A stretch of DNA of 64,000 nt from Chitinophaga niastensis (GCF_003014755.1 NZ_PYAW01000002.1:806001-870000); one strand, 5' to 3'. Counted from the stretch's first letter, positions 1 to 10,312 are shown. Made by a program: numbers and translations. The notes: generated by a model from the sequence alone, not told the origin.

Positions 1-201
1 CCTGGCAAAGTTCCATTCGGTAGAGCGGTTGAGTAATGCGCCCAGGGCTACCTCTCCCAAACGTTTTCCCGACAGCTGATAACGCGCTATCAGTGCAGTC
101 AGACAGGCAGTGAGCATCTCCTGGTTGGAGAGATGATTATAATGAGTAAAGGACTTTACAAAGGGAATACGTTGCCCGCCTATGATAGCTACCTTTTTCA
201 T
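1..201 (-). CDS. Thiolase (acetyl-CoA acyltransferase), N-terminal part only
   Basis: Read on the minus strand from the ATG at 199-201, the first 67 codons are open and run off the left edge of the window. The protein begins MKKVAIIGGQRIPFVKSF, the usual start of FadI/AtoB-type thiolases, which cleave 3-ketoacyl-CoA or condense acetyl-CoA. The catalytic cysteine near residue 90 and the C-terminal His/Cys lie outside the window, so degradative and biosynthetic members cannot be told apart. The 137 bases between it and the next gene hold its promoter region, where I saw no clear -7 box. Confidence 0.8.
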   Translation of the reverse strand, partial: MKKVAIIGGQRIPFVKSFTHYNHLSNQEMLTACLTALIARYQLSGKRLGEVALGALLNRSTEWNFAR

Positions 202-338
202 AAAACGCCATTTAATTAAAGTTAACGATTAAGCGGATAGAAAGTTATTCATTACGTCCGCGTATCTTTTATGGCTGTTTAGAAAACAAAAAAGATAGGT
301 ATCAGAAACGCATTGGGGGCGCTCTGAGGAACGGGTAG

Positions 339-1313
339 TTACAATGAATAGATATGATTTACCGGATTAGGCAGCGGCTTGCCTTCAAATGCGGCTATAA
401 TATTTTGTGCGGCAATCCTTGACATCGCATTCCTGGTTTCTACTGTGGCAGAACCAATATGTGGTAACACAGCCACAGTGGGCATATCCAGCAAAGGATT
501 ACCTGGTTGCATGGGTTCAGGATTGGTTACATCCAGCCCTGCACCCCAGATACGGCCTTGTTGCAGTGCAGCTATCAGGTCTGTCTCATTGTGAATACCA
601 CCGCGTGCCGCATTAATAAAAATGGCGGTGGGCTTCATTTTATCGAAGGCCTCTTTATTAAATTTTTCTTTTGTTTCTGCTGTCAGAGAGGTATGTACAC
701 TGAGCACATCACTCTGTTGCAGGAGCCCTTCAAAAGATACCTGTACTGCTTGTAGTTCTTTTTCTGCCGCTTCATTGCGTTCCCGGTTGCAATAAATTAT
801 TTTCATGCCAAAGGCATCCCGGCAACGTTTGGCCATCACATAGCCAATATTTCCAAGTCCCCAGATGCCCAGCGTTTTTCCTTCTATTTCAATGCCCAGG
901 TTGGCAGTAGGTGTGCTAAACCCCCATTCATCGTTTATAATTCTTTTATGGTGATAAAAAGCTTTCCGGGAAACAGCCAGCATGAGTAAAAATGCAATGT
1001 CTGCGGTGGCGCTGCTTAATACACCCGGTGTGTTGGTAACCGGGAGCCCCAGTTCTGTAGCGGCTTTTACATCTACATTATCATATCCGACAGATAATAA
1101 ACTGATCACTTTTAAATGACGGCAATGTTCCATAAAAGCACGGTCTATTTTTCTGCCACCGGCATATAATAATGCGTCATGATCTTTACAATGTGCAATC
1201 AGTTCTTCGGGGGTAAGATCACGGAGTTCTGTCCACTGGGTAACGATAACGCCTGCACGTTGCAGGAGTTTTAAACCTTCTTCCGGAATAACCCTTGTTG
1301 CAAATACCTTCAT
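339..1313 (-). CDS. NAD(P)-dependent D-2-hydroxyacid dehydrogenase (glyoxylate/hydroxypyruvate reductase-like)
   Basis: This 324-residue cytosolic enzyme should reduce a 2-oxoacid to a D-2-hydroxyacid. The nucleotide-binding motif GLGNIG is at residues 152-157, and the catalytic trio of the family is visible as Arg237 (NAARGG), Glu266 (NPEP) and His285 (LPHIGSAT). Length and order (split substrate domain around the Rossmann fold) are normal. Its ATG overlaps the stop of the upstream P-type ATPase gene by 4 nt, so the two are co-transcribed and probably translationally coupled. The sequence suggests the glyoxylate/gluconate-type branch, but the substrate (glyoxylate, hydroxypyruvate, 2-ketogluconate) cannot be fixed from motifs. 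No functional link to the ATPase is evident. Confidence 0.88.
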   Translation of the reverse strand: MKVFATRVIPEEGLKLLQRAGVIVTQWTELRDLTPEELIAHCKDHDALLYAGGRKIDRAFMEHCRHLKVISLLSVGYDNVDVKAATELGLPVTNTPGVLSSATADIAFLLMLAVSRKAFYHHKRIINDEWGFSTPTANLGIEIEGKTLGIWGLGNIGYVMAKRCRDAFGMKIIYCNRERNEAAEKELQAVQVSFEGLLQQSDVLSVHTSLTAETKEKFNKEAFDKMKPTAIFINAARGGIHNETDLIAALQQGRIWGAGLDVTNPEPMQPGNPLLDMPTVAVLPHIGSATVETRNAMSRIAAQNIIAAFEGKPLPNPVNHIYSL

Positions 1314-3814
1314 GGTGTAATTTTTTTAGATCTTTTAATCATCTTCCATATTTCAAACCACAAGACCGATACGGCACTGATGCCCGCACAAACCAGTAAT
1401 TCCTGCAGATCTAATGGTGCTATGCTGAAGAAGCTTGCTATGGGCGATATATATAACATCGCTGCCAGCAGAAAAAGCGTGGTGCAGATAACACCTACCA
1501 TTAATTTATTACGGTTGCGCATGCTATGGATGAAAGAATAATAGAATGAGCGGTTCACCAAGGTAAGAAAAATATTGGCGAGTACCAGCGTGGTAAACAC
1601 CATGCTGCGGGTAGCTACCTCATTGTAGCCGTTGACTACGCTCCATTGGTAAGCGGTTAATACACCCGCTGTAATAACCAATCCCTGCAGGATGCTGATA
1701 TTCATTTCACGAAAAGAGAGAAATGTTTGCGAGATAGGTCGTGGTGGTACCTGCATGGCATTACGCTCCATCGGTTCATTTTCATATACAATAGAACAGG
1801 TGGGGCCCATGATTATTTCCAGGAATATTACATGTACCGGTGTGAAAATATTCGGATAGATCCATCCCAGGAATAACGGCAGTGATACCGTAAGCATGAT
1901 GGGGATATGAATGGAGATAATATACTGCACTGCTTTTTTGATGTTGGTATAGATACGTCTACCCATTGCTACGGCGTCTACCATGGCGGACAGGTCATCA
2001 TTTACGAGAATAAGTGCCGCTGCCTGTTTGGCAATTTCTGTTCCCTTCCTTCCCATGGCAATGCCGATGTGTGCTGCTTTCAGCGCGGGACCATCATTAA
2101 CGCCATCACCTGTCATGGCCACTACCTCGCTATCTGCTTTGAGTGCGTTAATGGCAGCCAGCTTGGCTTCGGGAAACATGCGTGTGAAAATATTAACCTT
2201 TTGCAATTGTTGCTGCATATCAGTTGTACTCATTTGCATCAGTGCTTCACCGTCGATGGCTGCATCTGCATGTGCTAATCCTGCCTCCGCGGCAATAGCT
2301 TTGGTGGTAACACTATTATCTCCTGTAATAATCTTTATAACAATACCTGCTTTATAAAATTGCCGGAAAACAGCTTTGATATGAGCTTTGGGAGGATCAT
2401 AAAATGCAATGAGGCCTATAAATGCAAAAGGTAATTCCTGTTGTGTAGCAGGGAAATCGGTGCCTGTAAAGGAAGATGCAGCTACTCCCAATACACGGTA
2501 ACCTTTTTCAGCCAGTGCATTTAATTGCTGCATGATCCTGGTTTTGTCTTCCTCTTTTAAGGCACAAACGGTTAAAATGGCTTCCGGCGTACCTTTGGCG
2601 GCAATCATACGATGCCCGGCATTATCTTCATAGATATGTGTCATCATAGGAGGCTTGCCGTCCAGTGGATACTCATGTATCATATTGTATTGCGTACGCT
2701 CATCTGTGGTGTTACTGTTTTCGTATAGCCGGTGCAGTGTTTTCTCCATCGGATCAAAGGGTACCGGTTCGCTGGCCCACATAGCCATGGCAATAATGTT
2801 GGCGGGCCAGTTGTCCGTTTCATACAGCGTATTATCTGCGGCATTATACACTGCTTGCAGGCTCATTTTGTTTTCAGTGATAGTGCCGGTTTTATCTGTG
2901 CATATGATAGTAGCGCTGCCCAGTGCTTCTACGGTGCGTATCTTTTTTACAATAATGCCCAGTTGCATCAGTCGCCTGGAACCCAGTGCCATAAAGGTGG
3001 TGAAGGCCACGGGTATTTCTTCCGGGAGGATAGACATGGCGAGTGTAAGTCCTTTCAGTAAACTATTCATAATGCTGCCGCTGCGGATGTAGTTAAATAA
3101 CCATATGGCCAGAAAAACGATGATACCTGCTACTGCCATCCATTTCACAAATTGCTGAATTTGTAATTGCAACGGGGTAGCCTCTTCTTTTATATTTAAG
3201 ATAGCCTCGCCGAGTTGCCCTAATTTGGTACCGGCACCTACATTTTTCACTTCAATAATAGCCAGCCCGGATACCACTAACGTGCCGCTATATACGTTGT
3301 TATCTTCGTTGTCTGCCTGCTTAAAAACCGTATAGGCTTCACCGGTAAGCGCAGATTCATTTACTGAAAAATCATTGCTATGTACAATTACACCGTCTGC
3401 ATTAATGGTATTGCCTTCGGTTATCAGCAACATATCGCCGGTAACGATATCTATGGTAGGGATACTTTTTAATACACCATTGCGGATCACTTTGCTCAGG
3501 GGTTCATTCATTTTTTCCAGTGCCTCCAATGCTTTGCGGCTGCGGCTATCCTGGTAAACGGAGATGCCGGATACCAATGCAATCGCCGCCAGCATAAAAT
3601 AAGCTTCTCCCCATTCTCCCATAATAAAATAAATAACGGTAACGGCTATCAGTAATATGAGCATAGGTTCCTGTAATAATTCCTTTAACACCTGCACTAC
3701 GGGGTTTTCATCTGGTACCGGTGTCGTATTACTGCCGTACTGTTGCCTGGAAGCTGCTACCGCAATGTCATCCAGCCCTTTTATGTGTTCAGGGAGATTG
3801 ATCTGATAGGCCAT
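1310..3814 (-). CDS. Cation-translocating P-type ATPase (P2-like)
   Basis: The 834-residue protein is a P-type ATPase of the inner membrane. The N-terminal cation-ATPase segment is followed by two helices near 50-85, and the actuator-domain loop carries TGEA at 157-160 (TGES in most relatives). Helix M4 carries PEEIP at 264-268, the phosphorylated Asp307 lies in DKTGT, and the hinge motif TGDGVND lies near residue 570. Four or more C-terminal helices follow. Size and layout fit the P2 (Ca2+/Mg2+-type) group rather than heavy-metal pumps, and no N-terminal CxxC is present. The M4 motif differs from PEGLP of calcium pumps, so the transported ion is uncertain. It is the first gene of a two-gene unit with the dehydrogenase. 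Confidence 0.88.
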   Translation of the reverse strand: MAYQINLPEHIKGLDDIAVAASRQQYGSNTTPVPDENPVVQVLKELLQEPMLILLIAVTVIYFIMGEWGEAYFMLAAIALVSGISVYQDSRSRKALEALEKMNEPLSKVIRNGVLKSIPTIDIVTGDMLLITEGNTINADGVIVHSNDFSVNESALTGEAYTVFKQADNEDNNVYSGTLVVSGLAIIEVKNVGAGTKLGQLGEAILNIKEEATPLQLQIQQFVKWMAVAGIIVFLAIWLFNYIRSGSIMNSLLKGLTLAMSILPEEIPVAFTTFMALGSRRLMQLGIIVKKIRTVEALGSATIICTDKTGTITENKMSLQAVYNAADNTLYETDNWPANIIAMAMWASEPVPFDPMEKTLHRLYENSNTTDERTQYNMIHEYPLDGKPPMMTHIYEDNAGHRMIAAKGTPEAILTVCALKEEDKTRIMQQLNALAEKGYRVLGVAASSFTGTDFPATQQELPFAFIGLIAFYDPPKAHIKAVFRQFYKAGIVIKIITGDNSVTTKAIAAEAGLAHADAAIDGEALMQMSTTDMQQQLQKVNIFTRMFPEAKLAAINALKADSEVVAMTGDGVNDGPALKAAHIGIAMGRKGTEIAKQAAALILVNDDLSAMVDAVAMGRRIYTNIKKAVQYIISIHIPIMLTVSLPLFLGWIYPNIFTPVHVIFLEIIMGPTCSIVYENEPMERNAMQVPPRPISQTFLSFREMNISILQGLVITAGVLTAYQWSVVNGYNEVATRSMVFTTLVLANIFLTLVNRSFYYSFIHSMRNRNKLMVGVICTTLFLLAAMLYISPIASFFSIAPLDLQELLVCAGISAVSVLWFEIWKMIKRSKKITP

Positions 3815-3915
3815 ATCAACTTATTTTAGGGTGTAGTAATCCGTTTATTGAAATTACGAATTAGTAAAATTTTTCCCCATCTTTATCTCATCTTATTACA
3901 ATAACAGTGAAACTA

Positions 3916-5994
3916 ATGAACAGAAAAAGCTGGATAGCAGGGGTACTGCTGTTCTTTTCCACTTCCGTGTCTGCACAGGATTTTCCTGCGGTACAACAAC
4001 TGGCGCAACGCCGGGTACCCTGGCTGGCGTCTTCGCTGGTATTGAAAGGTATACCTGCAGAAAACGGGAAAGATGTATTTGAAATCAGCACACCGGGTAA
4101 GCAGGTATACATCAGCGCATCCAGTAGCAGTGCGGCAGCTGCGGGGTTGAACTGGTACCTGAAATATTATTGTCATCGTAGTATGTCGCATATGGGCGAT
4201 AACCTGGCGGCCGTATCTCTCTTGCCGCCGGTAAAAGAAAAGGTGCATATCAATACTACTTTTGACTACCGTTATGCGCTGAACTATTGTACGATCAGCT
4301 ACACGATGAGCTTCTATAGCTGGAAGGACTGGGAACATGAACTGGACTGGATGGCGTTGAATGGCGTAAATGTGATGCTGGCTACAGTGGGTACGGAAGC
4401 GGTATGGCAACATACTTTACAGCGACTGGGCTACAGCAATGAAGCTGCGCGGCAGTTTGTGGCTGGTCCGGGTTTTACTGCCTGGTGGCTCATGGGCAAT
4501 CTCGAAGGCTGGGGTGGGCCCGTTACCCAACAAATTATTGACGACCAGACCGCCCTGGAAAAGCAGATCCTGGCCCGCATGCATGATCTGGGCATCGCAC
4601 CCGTGCTGCAAGGCTTTTACGGCATGATCCCCGTGAATGCGAAAGAAAAGATGCAGCTCAATGTAGTAGCACAGGGCAAGTGGGCCGGAGGCTTTCAGCG
4701 CCCGGACTTCCTGGTGCCTGGCGATAGCAACTTCACAAAAATTTCCGGTATCTATTACGAAGAGCTGAAAAAATTATATGGCAGCGATATCCGCTTTTTT
4801 GCCGGTGATCCCTTTCATGAAGGCGGCAATAGCAACGGCGTAGATGTAACCGCTGCTGCCCACAGCATTCAAAAGGAAATGCAACGCTACTTCCCTGGCA
4901 GCACCTGGATTTTACAGGGCTGGCAGGCCAATCCGTCTACAGCGTTGCTGGCAGGCCTGGATAAATCCAAAGTATTGGTGCAGGAACTGTTTGGTGAAAA
5001 TACCGCCAACTGGGAACAACGCAAAGGATACGAAGGCACTCCCTTTATCTGGTGCAGCGTAACCAATTTTGGTGAGAAGCTGGGGCTGTATGGTAAGCTG
5101 CAACGTTTTGCAGATGAAACCTACCGCGCAGCGCAGGGTCCATACGGTAAACTGCTTAAAGGTATAGGTATCATGCCGGAAGGTATCCACAACAATCCCG
5201 TGATCTATGAACTTATGATGGAGCTGGCCTGGCATCCGCAACATGTGGAAGTGAAGGACTGGATAAAATCATACGTACGTTCCCGTTATGGTACCGACAA
5301 TGCAGATATGCAGGCTGCCTGGCAGGGGCTCATTGCCACTGCTTACAGCAGCTTCCCGCAATTGCAGGAAGGACCTAATGAATCTGTGTTTTGCGCACGC
5401 CCTACAATGGAAGACCACCCCGTATCTACATGGGGTACACGTAAGCGGAACTATGATACCCAAAAATTTGCAGCAGCAGTAGCCTTGTTTATGAAGGCAG
5501 CTCCCAGGATGAAAGATAATACGACCTACGAAATTGACGCGATCGATTTTCAACGGCAGGTAATATCCAATAACGGCGAAGAAGTATATGGAGAGATGGT
5601 GAAAGCCTATCATAATAAGGACCTGGGTGCGTTCAAAAAAATATCTGCCAGTTTTCTCGCCATGATGCAACAACAGGATCTGCTGCTGAGCGGTAATTCG
5701 CACTTCCGGCTGGATACCTGGTTGAAAGCTGCACAGCACCTGGGCAAAACACCTGCGGAGAAAATATTGCTGGAGAAAAATGCACGTACACAAATTACTT
5801 ACTGGGGCCCCGATAATCCGGATACAGACCTGCATGAATATGCCAATAAGGAATGGTCGGGTTTAATGCGCAACTATTATATTCCCAGGTGGAAAATGTT
5901 TATAGCAGCACTCACAGCTCAACTGGAAGGAAAGGAGTTTAAGCAACCGGATTTTTTTGCATGGGAAAAAAACTGGGCGCTCACAGGGAAATAA
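3916..5994 (+). CDS. Alpha-N-acetylglucosaminidase, glycoside hydrolase family 89 (NAGLU-like)
   Basis: This is a secreted or periplasmic exo-hydrolase releasing terminal alpha-linked GlcNAc, as NAGLU does from heparan-type chains and clostridial GH89 does from mucin. I start at the ATG at 3916, which begins a clean signal peptide (MNRKSWIAGVLLFF...SVSAQ); an in-frame GTG at 3907 is possible. The family block with YCTISYTMSFYSW and DWMALNGVN is near residues 120-155. The two expected catalytic glutamates are Glu302 (DPFHEGG) and Glu422 (MPEGIHNNP), spaced 120 apart as in characterised members. At 692 residues it has the core and no extra carbohydrate-binding modules. It stands alone between divergent and downstream single genes, without a SusC/D pair. 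Confidence 0.92.
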   Translation: MNRKSWIAGVLLFFSTSVSAQDFPAVQQLAQRRVPWLASSLVLKGIPAENGKDVFEISTPGKQVYISASSSSAAAAGLNWYLKYYCHRSMSHMGDNLAAVSLLPPVKEKVHINTTFDYRYALNYCTISYTMSFYSWKDWEHELDWMALNGVNVMLATVGTEAVWQHTLQRLGYSNEAARQFVAGPGFTAWWLMGNLEGWGGPVTQQIIDDQTALEKQILARMHDLGIAPVLQGFYGMIPVNAKEKMQLNVVAQGKWAGGFQRPDFLVPGDSNFTKISGIYYEELKKLYGSDIRFFAGDPFHEGGNSNGVDVTAAAHSIQKEMQRYFPGSTWILQGWQANPSTALLAGLDKSKVLVQELFGENTANWEQRKGYEGTPFIWCSVTNFGEKLGLYGKLQRFADETYRAAQGPYGKLLKGIGIMPEGIHNNPVIYELMMELAWHPQHVEVKDWIKSYVRSRYGTDNADMQAAWQGLIATAYSSFPQLQEGPNESVFCARPTMEDHPVSTWGTRKRNYDTQKFAAAVALFMKAAPRMKDNTTYEIDAIDFQRQVISNNGEEVYGEMVKAYHNKDLGAFKKISASFLAMMQQQDLLLSGNSHFRLDTWLKAAQHLGKTPAEKILLEKNARTQITYWGPDNPDTDLHEYANKEWSGLMRNYYIPRWKMFIAALTAQLEGKEFKQPDFFAWEKNWALTGK

Positions 5995-6216
5995 TGATCC
6001 TTTATTATTCCCGGATGAAACTCTACAGTGAATGGATGAAAAACTTTGCCACGCCAGTATAGCAAAGAATGGGAATGAGCAACCGCGTTCAAAAACGAAC
6101 AACAGCTATGCTGAAAGTGAACGTTCTGATTGTTTTTGTAAATTGTAAATTGCTGATAGTCAATCTGTATATAATCAGGCATTTTTTTTCGGAGCAGTAA
6201 ACAAAATCCTCGTGCT

Positions 6217-8610
6217 ATGTTTTGGAACTACTGTAAGATTGCGTTCAGAAATTTATGGAAGAATAAGTTTACTGCGGTTATCAATATAGGTGGATTAGCT
6301 ATTAGCCTGGCCAGTTTTTTCATTATTTTGCTCTATCTGAATTATGAGCTCAGTTATGATCAGTGGGACCCTTCATTGAAAGCAGTATATCGTGTATCCC
6401 AGCAATCGGATAATGGTTTTGCCAACAATCAGGCACCTATACCGCTGGCATCACTGCTGCAACAGCATTTGCCGGAGATCATTGCTTATACACACATTCA
6501 GCCATCCGGAGAGCATGATATGCTGGTTAGCCAGGGAGATAAAAAAATTTATCAGAAAGATCTGGTGATGGCAGACAGCTCCTTTCTACAGGTATTCCCT
6601 TATCACCTGGTAGCAGGTAATGCGGCTACTGCATTACAGGAACCATCCTCTGCACTGATTTCAGCAACTGTTAGTCATAAACTGTTTGGTAACAGTGATC
6701 CGATAGGAAAGGTGATTATGCTGTTTAACCAAATCCCCTTTACCGTTACTGGTGTTATCCAGGCAGCTGAAACGCCATCACACCTGCATGCGGAGGTGGT
6801 ATTGAGAGATCCTTTTTTGGCACGGAACAGTGGCTGGGGTAATCTGTCCTATGTTACGTATATCCGTTTACGTGATGCATTGCCTGTAGCGCAGTTAGAG
6901 GATAAAGTGAACCGTACTTACTATGAAGATCATGTGCGTAAAGGAAAAGAAACATACGCTTCTTTTTTACAGACAGGACATACACCTTCACTGATGATAG
7001 ATGCTGTGAAAGATATTCATAACTTTCCCCGCTTTGGCAGCAGTCCTTTTCATACTACACTTATTCTCTTTTTACTGGCTGCTTTGCTGCTGCTGAGCGG
7101 TGCTTTGAATTCCAGTAATTTATCGCTCGTAAAAACATTGAAACGTTCACGCGAAGTGGGTGTACGAAAAGTACTGGGTTCCAGCCGTAAACAGATCCTG
7201 AGCCAGTTCCTGCTGGAAGTAACCCTGCAATGCAGTATCAGCCTTGTGCTGGCACTATTGCTTTGTGTGTTAGTGTTGCCATTGTTCAATAATACCTTTG
7301 GTTTATCCTTATCCTTTTTCCGGCAAATGCAATCATATGCTGTGCTGTGGCAGTCTGCCGGTGCATTGTTGCTGATCATATTAATTTCAGGTTTATATCC
7401 GGCGCTGATATTTTCCGGTCAGGGTGCGGCTAAAGTATTAAAGGGTCATCTGACGATGGGCATTACAGGCAGACGTTTCAGCCATTCGTTAATAGTAGTG
7501 CAGTTTGCCGTATCGGTATTTTTTATTATCAGCGTGTTGGTAATGGAGCAGCAGATGCAGTATATGCGGCATAAAGACATTGGTTTTAACGGGGCTCAGG
7601 TGGTACAGATAGAAGCCACGCAAAATACCCGTGAAGATAATTTTGAACAAACAAGAGCAAAGTTATTAAGGATTCCGGGAGTACAGTATGTGTCTAAATC
7701 CACTGCTATACCCGGTAGTAATGAAGTGGATACTGTTACCTATAATTTCCGTTATGCCGGTAATGATAAGCCTATGGTTTCTGTAAGGGTAAGTACCGAT
7801 TATTTTGTTACGCTGGGAATAAAAGTATTGACAGGAAGATTATTTGCTACCAATCATCCGGAGGACTTTGATAATACGGCTATCATCAATGAAACAGCGG
7901 CTAAATCGTTAGGAGTACAGGACCCTGTTGGCTCACAGATCCGCTTTGCTGGCTGCGACAGCGTACCTTACCAGATTGTGGGGGTGGTAAAGGATTTCCA
8001 GGTACAGGGATTTGAAAGCAGGGTGCGTCCTACGCTTTACAGTACCTCCAATGGTCATTGCTCTTTCCAGTCCGGTGGCGCTTTGCTGGTAAAGGTCAAC
8101 ACGGCTGATCTGGATAAAACCATCGGCAGTATCAACCAGCTATGGGAAACAGTAGAGCCTGGGTTTCCACTGCGTTACTCTTTCCTGGATCAGAACTTTC
8201 AGCAGTTATTCAGCAGCTATACCCGTGTGCAATATATTATACGTGTATTTACAATTATCTCCATACTCATTTCTGTAATGGGATTATTGGCTTTGACCGT
8301 TTATATAACAGAGCAACGTACTAAAGAAATAGGTATCCGCAAAGTGCTGGGAGCGAGTGTTGGTGGGATAGTAGCACTGTTGTCAAAGGATTTCCTGAAA
8401 CTGGTGATAATGGGGATTATAGTGGCATCGCCGGTTGCGTATTACCTGTTGCAGCAATGGTTGAAGGACTTTGCCTACCGGGTAAGTATCAGCTGGTACA
8501 TGTTTGCCCTGGCGGCGGCAGGCGCCTTGCTGATAACCATTGTTACAGTAGGTTTTCAGGCAGTGAAGGCAGCTATTGCTGACCCGGTGAAGAGCCTGAA
8601 AGTAGATTAA
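6217..8610 (+). CDS. MacB/FtsX-family ABC transporter permease
   Basis: The 797-residue inner-membrane protein has the typical Bacteroidota arrangement of two tandem MacB periplasmic core plus FtsX modules. It starts with a conserved membrane segment (KIAFRNLWKNKF then INIGGLAIS). The first FtsX three-helix block is near 285-400, a second periplasmic domain near 440-640, and a second block with EQRTKEIGIRKVLGAS lies near 690-790. No ATPase gene is adjacent, which is common for these lone permeases; the ATPase subunit would come from elsewhere. The substrate is unknown; relatives export peptides or lipoproteins, or transmit signals across the membrane. The 222 bases upstream (5995-6216) contain nothing I can identify. 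A strong hairpin terminator follows directly. Confidence 0.88.
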   Translation: MFWNYCKIAFRNLWKNKFTAVINIGGLAISLASFFIILLYLNYELSYDQWDPSLKAVYRVSQQSDNGFANNQAPIPLASLLQQHLPEIIAYTHIQPSGEHDMLVSQGDKKIYQKDLVMADSSFLQVFPYHLVAGNAATALQEPSSALISATVSHKLFGNSDPIGKVIMLFNQIPFTVTGVIQAAETPSHLHAEVVLRDPFLARNSGWGNLSYVTYIRLRDALPVAQLEDKVNRTYYEDHVRKGKETYASFLQTGHTPSLMIDAVKDIHNFPRFGSSPFHTTLILFLLAALLLLSGALNSSNLSLVKTLKRSREVGVRKVLGSSRKQILSQFLLEVTLQCSISLVLALLLCVLVLPLFNNTFGLSLSFFRQMQSYAVLWQSAGALLLIILISGLYPALIFSGQGAAKVLKGHLTMGITGRRFSHSLIVVQFAVSVFFIISVLVMEQQMQYMRHKDIGFNGAQVVQIEATQNTREDNFEQTRAKLLRIPGVQYVSKSTAIPGSNEVDTVTYNFRYAGNDKPMVSVRVSTDYFVTLGIKVLTGRLFATNHPEDFDNTAIINETAAKSLGVQDPVGSQIRFAGCDSVPYQIVGVVKDFQVQGFESRVRPTLYSTSNGHCSFQSGGALLVKVNTADLDKTIGSINQLWETVEPGFPLRYSFLDQNFQQLFSSYTRVQYIIRVFTIISILISVMGLLALTVYITEQRTKEIGIRKVLGASVGGIVALLSKDFLKLVIMGIIVASPVAYYLLQQWLKDFAYRVSISWYMFALAAAGALLITIVTVGFQAVKAAIADPVKSLKVD

Positions 8611-8617
8611 TTCATTT

Positions 8618-8662
8618 AAAAAGCGCAGGGGACCGGCCAATAGCCGGTCCCCTGCGCTTTTT
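8618..8662 (+). terminator. Intrinsic terminator after the FtsX-like permease
   Basis: A perfect 20-bp inverted repeat (arms 8618-8637 and 8643-8662, 5-nt loop) has a GC-rich core and A/T ends, so the right arm finishes in a T run. It begins 8 nt after the permease stop codon. The A-rich left flank means it could work in both directions. Confidence 0.92.
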
Positions 8663-8803
8663 ATTTTACAGCTGAACAGATATTGTGCTGATGTAGTAAC
8701 TTTCAGGGCCAAATATGCCGGTTCTGGCATCAGACGGCATGAGGATTGCGGAGATCTTTTTTAGCATTACTTCTTCAGTCATATTTAACTGTCAGCATTT
8801 CAC

Positions 8804-10312
8804 ATGGAAGCATCAGCCCGGAGCAATAGTTTTATTGCATATGTCACAGCAAATAAGTGGATGGTAGCCGTCATCTGTATGGTTAGTCTTTTAAGGCTTT
8901 CATTCATAGATATTATGGGGCCGATGCCGCAGGATGCCTATTATTATTTTTACGGGCAACATTTTGCCTTATCCTATTTTGATCATCCACCGGCTATTGC
9001 GTGGATACTGCGGGCTTTTACGGATTTGTTTGGTCCGCATGTATTTGTTATCAAGTTGGCAGATACCCTGATTACCATTTGCACCCTGTTAGTCTTTTAT
9101 CAGCTCTCTAAATTATTCCTTTCGCGCCACCGGGCATGGAACGCGTGGCTGTTGTTGTATTCCACACTGATGGTAACGGTGCTGTCGCTGGTATCTACGC
9201 CGGATGTGCCGTTGATGCTGTTCTGGAGCCTGTCGCTGATTGCAATATATCGCGCGGTATTTGAAGGGCGCCGTTTGTATTGGATATGGGCAGGCATTGC
9301 CATGGGACTGGCATTTGACAGTAAATACACAGCTATATTTTTACCTGCCGGGGCGGTGTTGTATTTATTATTGTCAGATACACACCGCAAATATTTATGG
9401 TCGCCATGGCTGGTGTTGAGTGTACTCTTTTTCTGTATTACTATTTCACCGGTGGTGATCTGGAATGTGAGCAACCAGTTTGCGTCGTTCCGGTTTCAAT
9501 CTTCAGGAAGGGTAAGTGGTGCAGAGCTGCATCCGTTGGATTTCTTTGGTGTAATAGGCCACCAGGCGGCTATCTTGCTGCCTGTATTGCTGTTTGCATT
9601 GTTTTATTATCTCTATAAAATAATTCGCAAATACAAATGGCAGATCACCCGGATACCCGCTGAACAGTTATTTCTCTTATGCTTTTTTGTACCCATTTTC
9701 GCAGGCTTTTTTATATTATCTCCTGTTTATTGGGTGAAGATCAACTGGTTGATGCCCGCTTATATTACCGGTATTATTTGGGTAAGTACCTGGTTAACTT
9801 CCAGGTATATCCGCTGGCAGTGGTTTTTTGCAGTGATAGTACATTTGGGGCTGGCAGTAGAAATTATTTTTTATCCCGTGCCTATCCACTCAGATGATAC
9901 GATGATAGGCTGGGAGGGATTAGGCACCGGTGTTAAAGCAGTAGCAGCGCAGTATCCGGATGATTTTATTTTTTCTGCAGATGATTATAAGACAAGCGCC
10001 ATGCTGAATCTTTATCTCGGCAAACTGGTATATTCGAAAAATATACTGGGTGAAAATGCACTGCAATTCGATTTTATAGGCACAGATATCCATTCCCTGA
10101 AAGGCAGGAATGCCATCTTCATCAATTCTTTAACAGATGTAAATGATGAGATCGATGAGCAGCAGGATGTGGAAACACTCCGGCCTTATTTTTCGGGCAT
10201 CATCTCCCTGCCATCCATTGTGGTGAAGCTGCACGGCCGTGTGGTCAGGAAGTTTCTTGTATTCCGCTGCATGGACTACCAGCCACCGGCTAACGTGCCG
10301 GTTAAAGAATAG
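8804..10312 (+). CDS. GT39-type integral membrane glycosyltransferase (ArnT/PMT-like)
   Basis: This 502-residue polytopic membrane protein belongs to the GT-C superfamily that transfers sugars from polyprenyl-phosphate donors. The first periplasmic loop carries the family signature MPQDAYYYFYG followed by YFDHPPAIAW near residues 40-65, where the acidic residue is the predicted catalytic base. About ten hydrophobic helices follow up to about residue 350, then a soluble C-terminal domain of about 130 residues. The acceptor (lipid A, protein or glycan) cannot be told. It is flanked by a terminator upstream and an 8-bp dyad (10310-10329, overlapping its stop codon) downstream, so it is probably monocistronic. 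No clear promoter was found in the 141-bp gap upstream. Confidence 0.85.
   Translation: MEASARSNSFIAYVTANKWMVAVICMVSLLRLSFIDIMGPMPQDAYYYFYGQHFALSYFDHPPAIAWILRAFTDLFGPHVFVIKLADTLITICTLLVFYQLSKLFLSRHRAWNAWLLLYSTLMVTVLSLVSTPDVPLMLFWSLSLIAIYRAVFEGRRLYWIWAGIAMGLAFDSKYTAIFLPAGAVLYLLLSDTHRKYLWSPWLVLSVLFFCITISPVVIWNVSNQFASFRFQSSGRVSGAELHPLDFFGVIGHQAAILLPVLLFALFYYLYKIIRKYKWQITRIPAEQLFLLCFFVPIFAGFFILSPVYWVKINWLMPAYITGIIWVSTWLTSRYIRWQWFFAVIVHLGLAVEIIFYPVPIHSDDTMIGWEGLGTGVKAVAAQYPDDFIFSADDYKTSAMLNLYLGKLVYSKNILGENALQFDFIGTDIHSLKGRNAIFINSLTDVNDEIDEQQDVETLRPYFSGIISLPSIVVKLHGRVVRKFLVFRCMDYQPPANVPVKE

Noticed and set aside
1907..3092. Long open frames antisense to the P-type ATPase gene.
   Set aside because: They are Cys- and Ser-rich shadows of the coding strand and overlap a gene with intact motifs.
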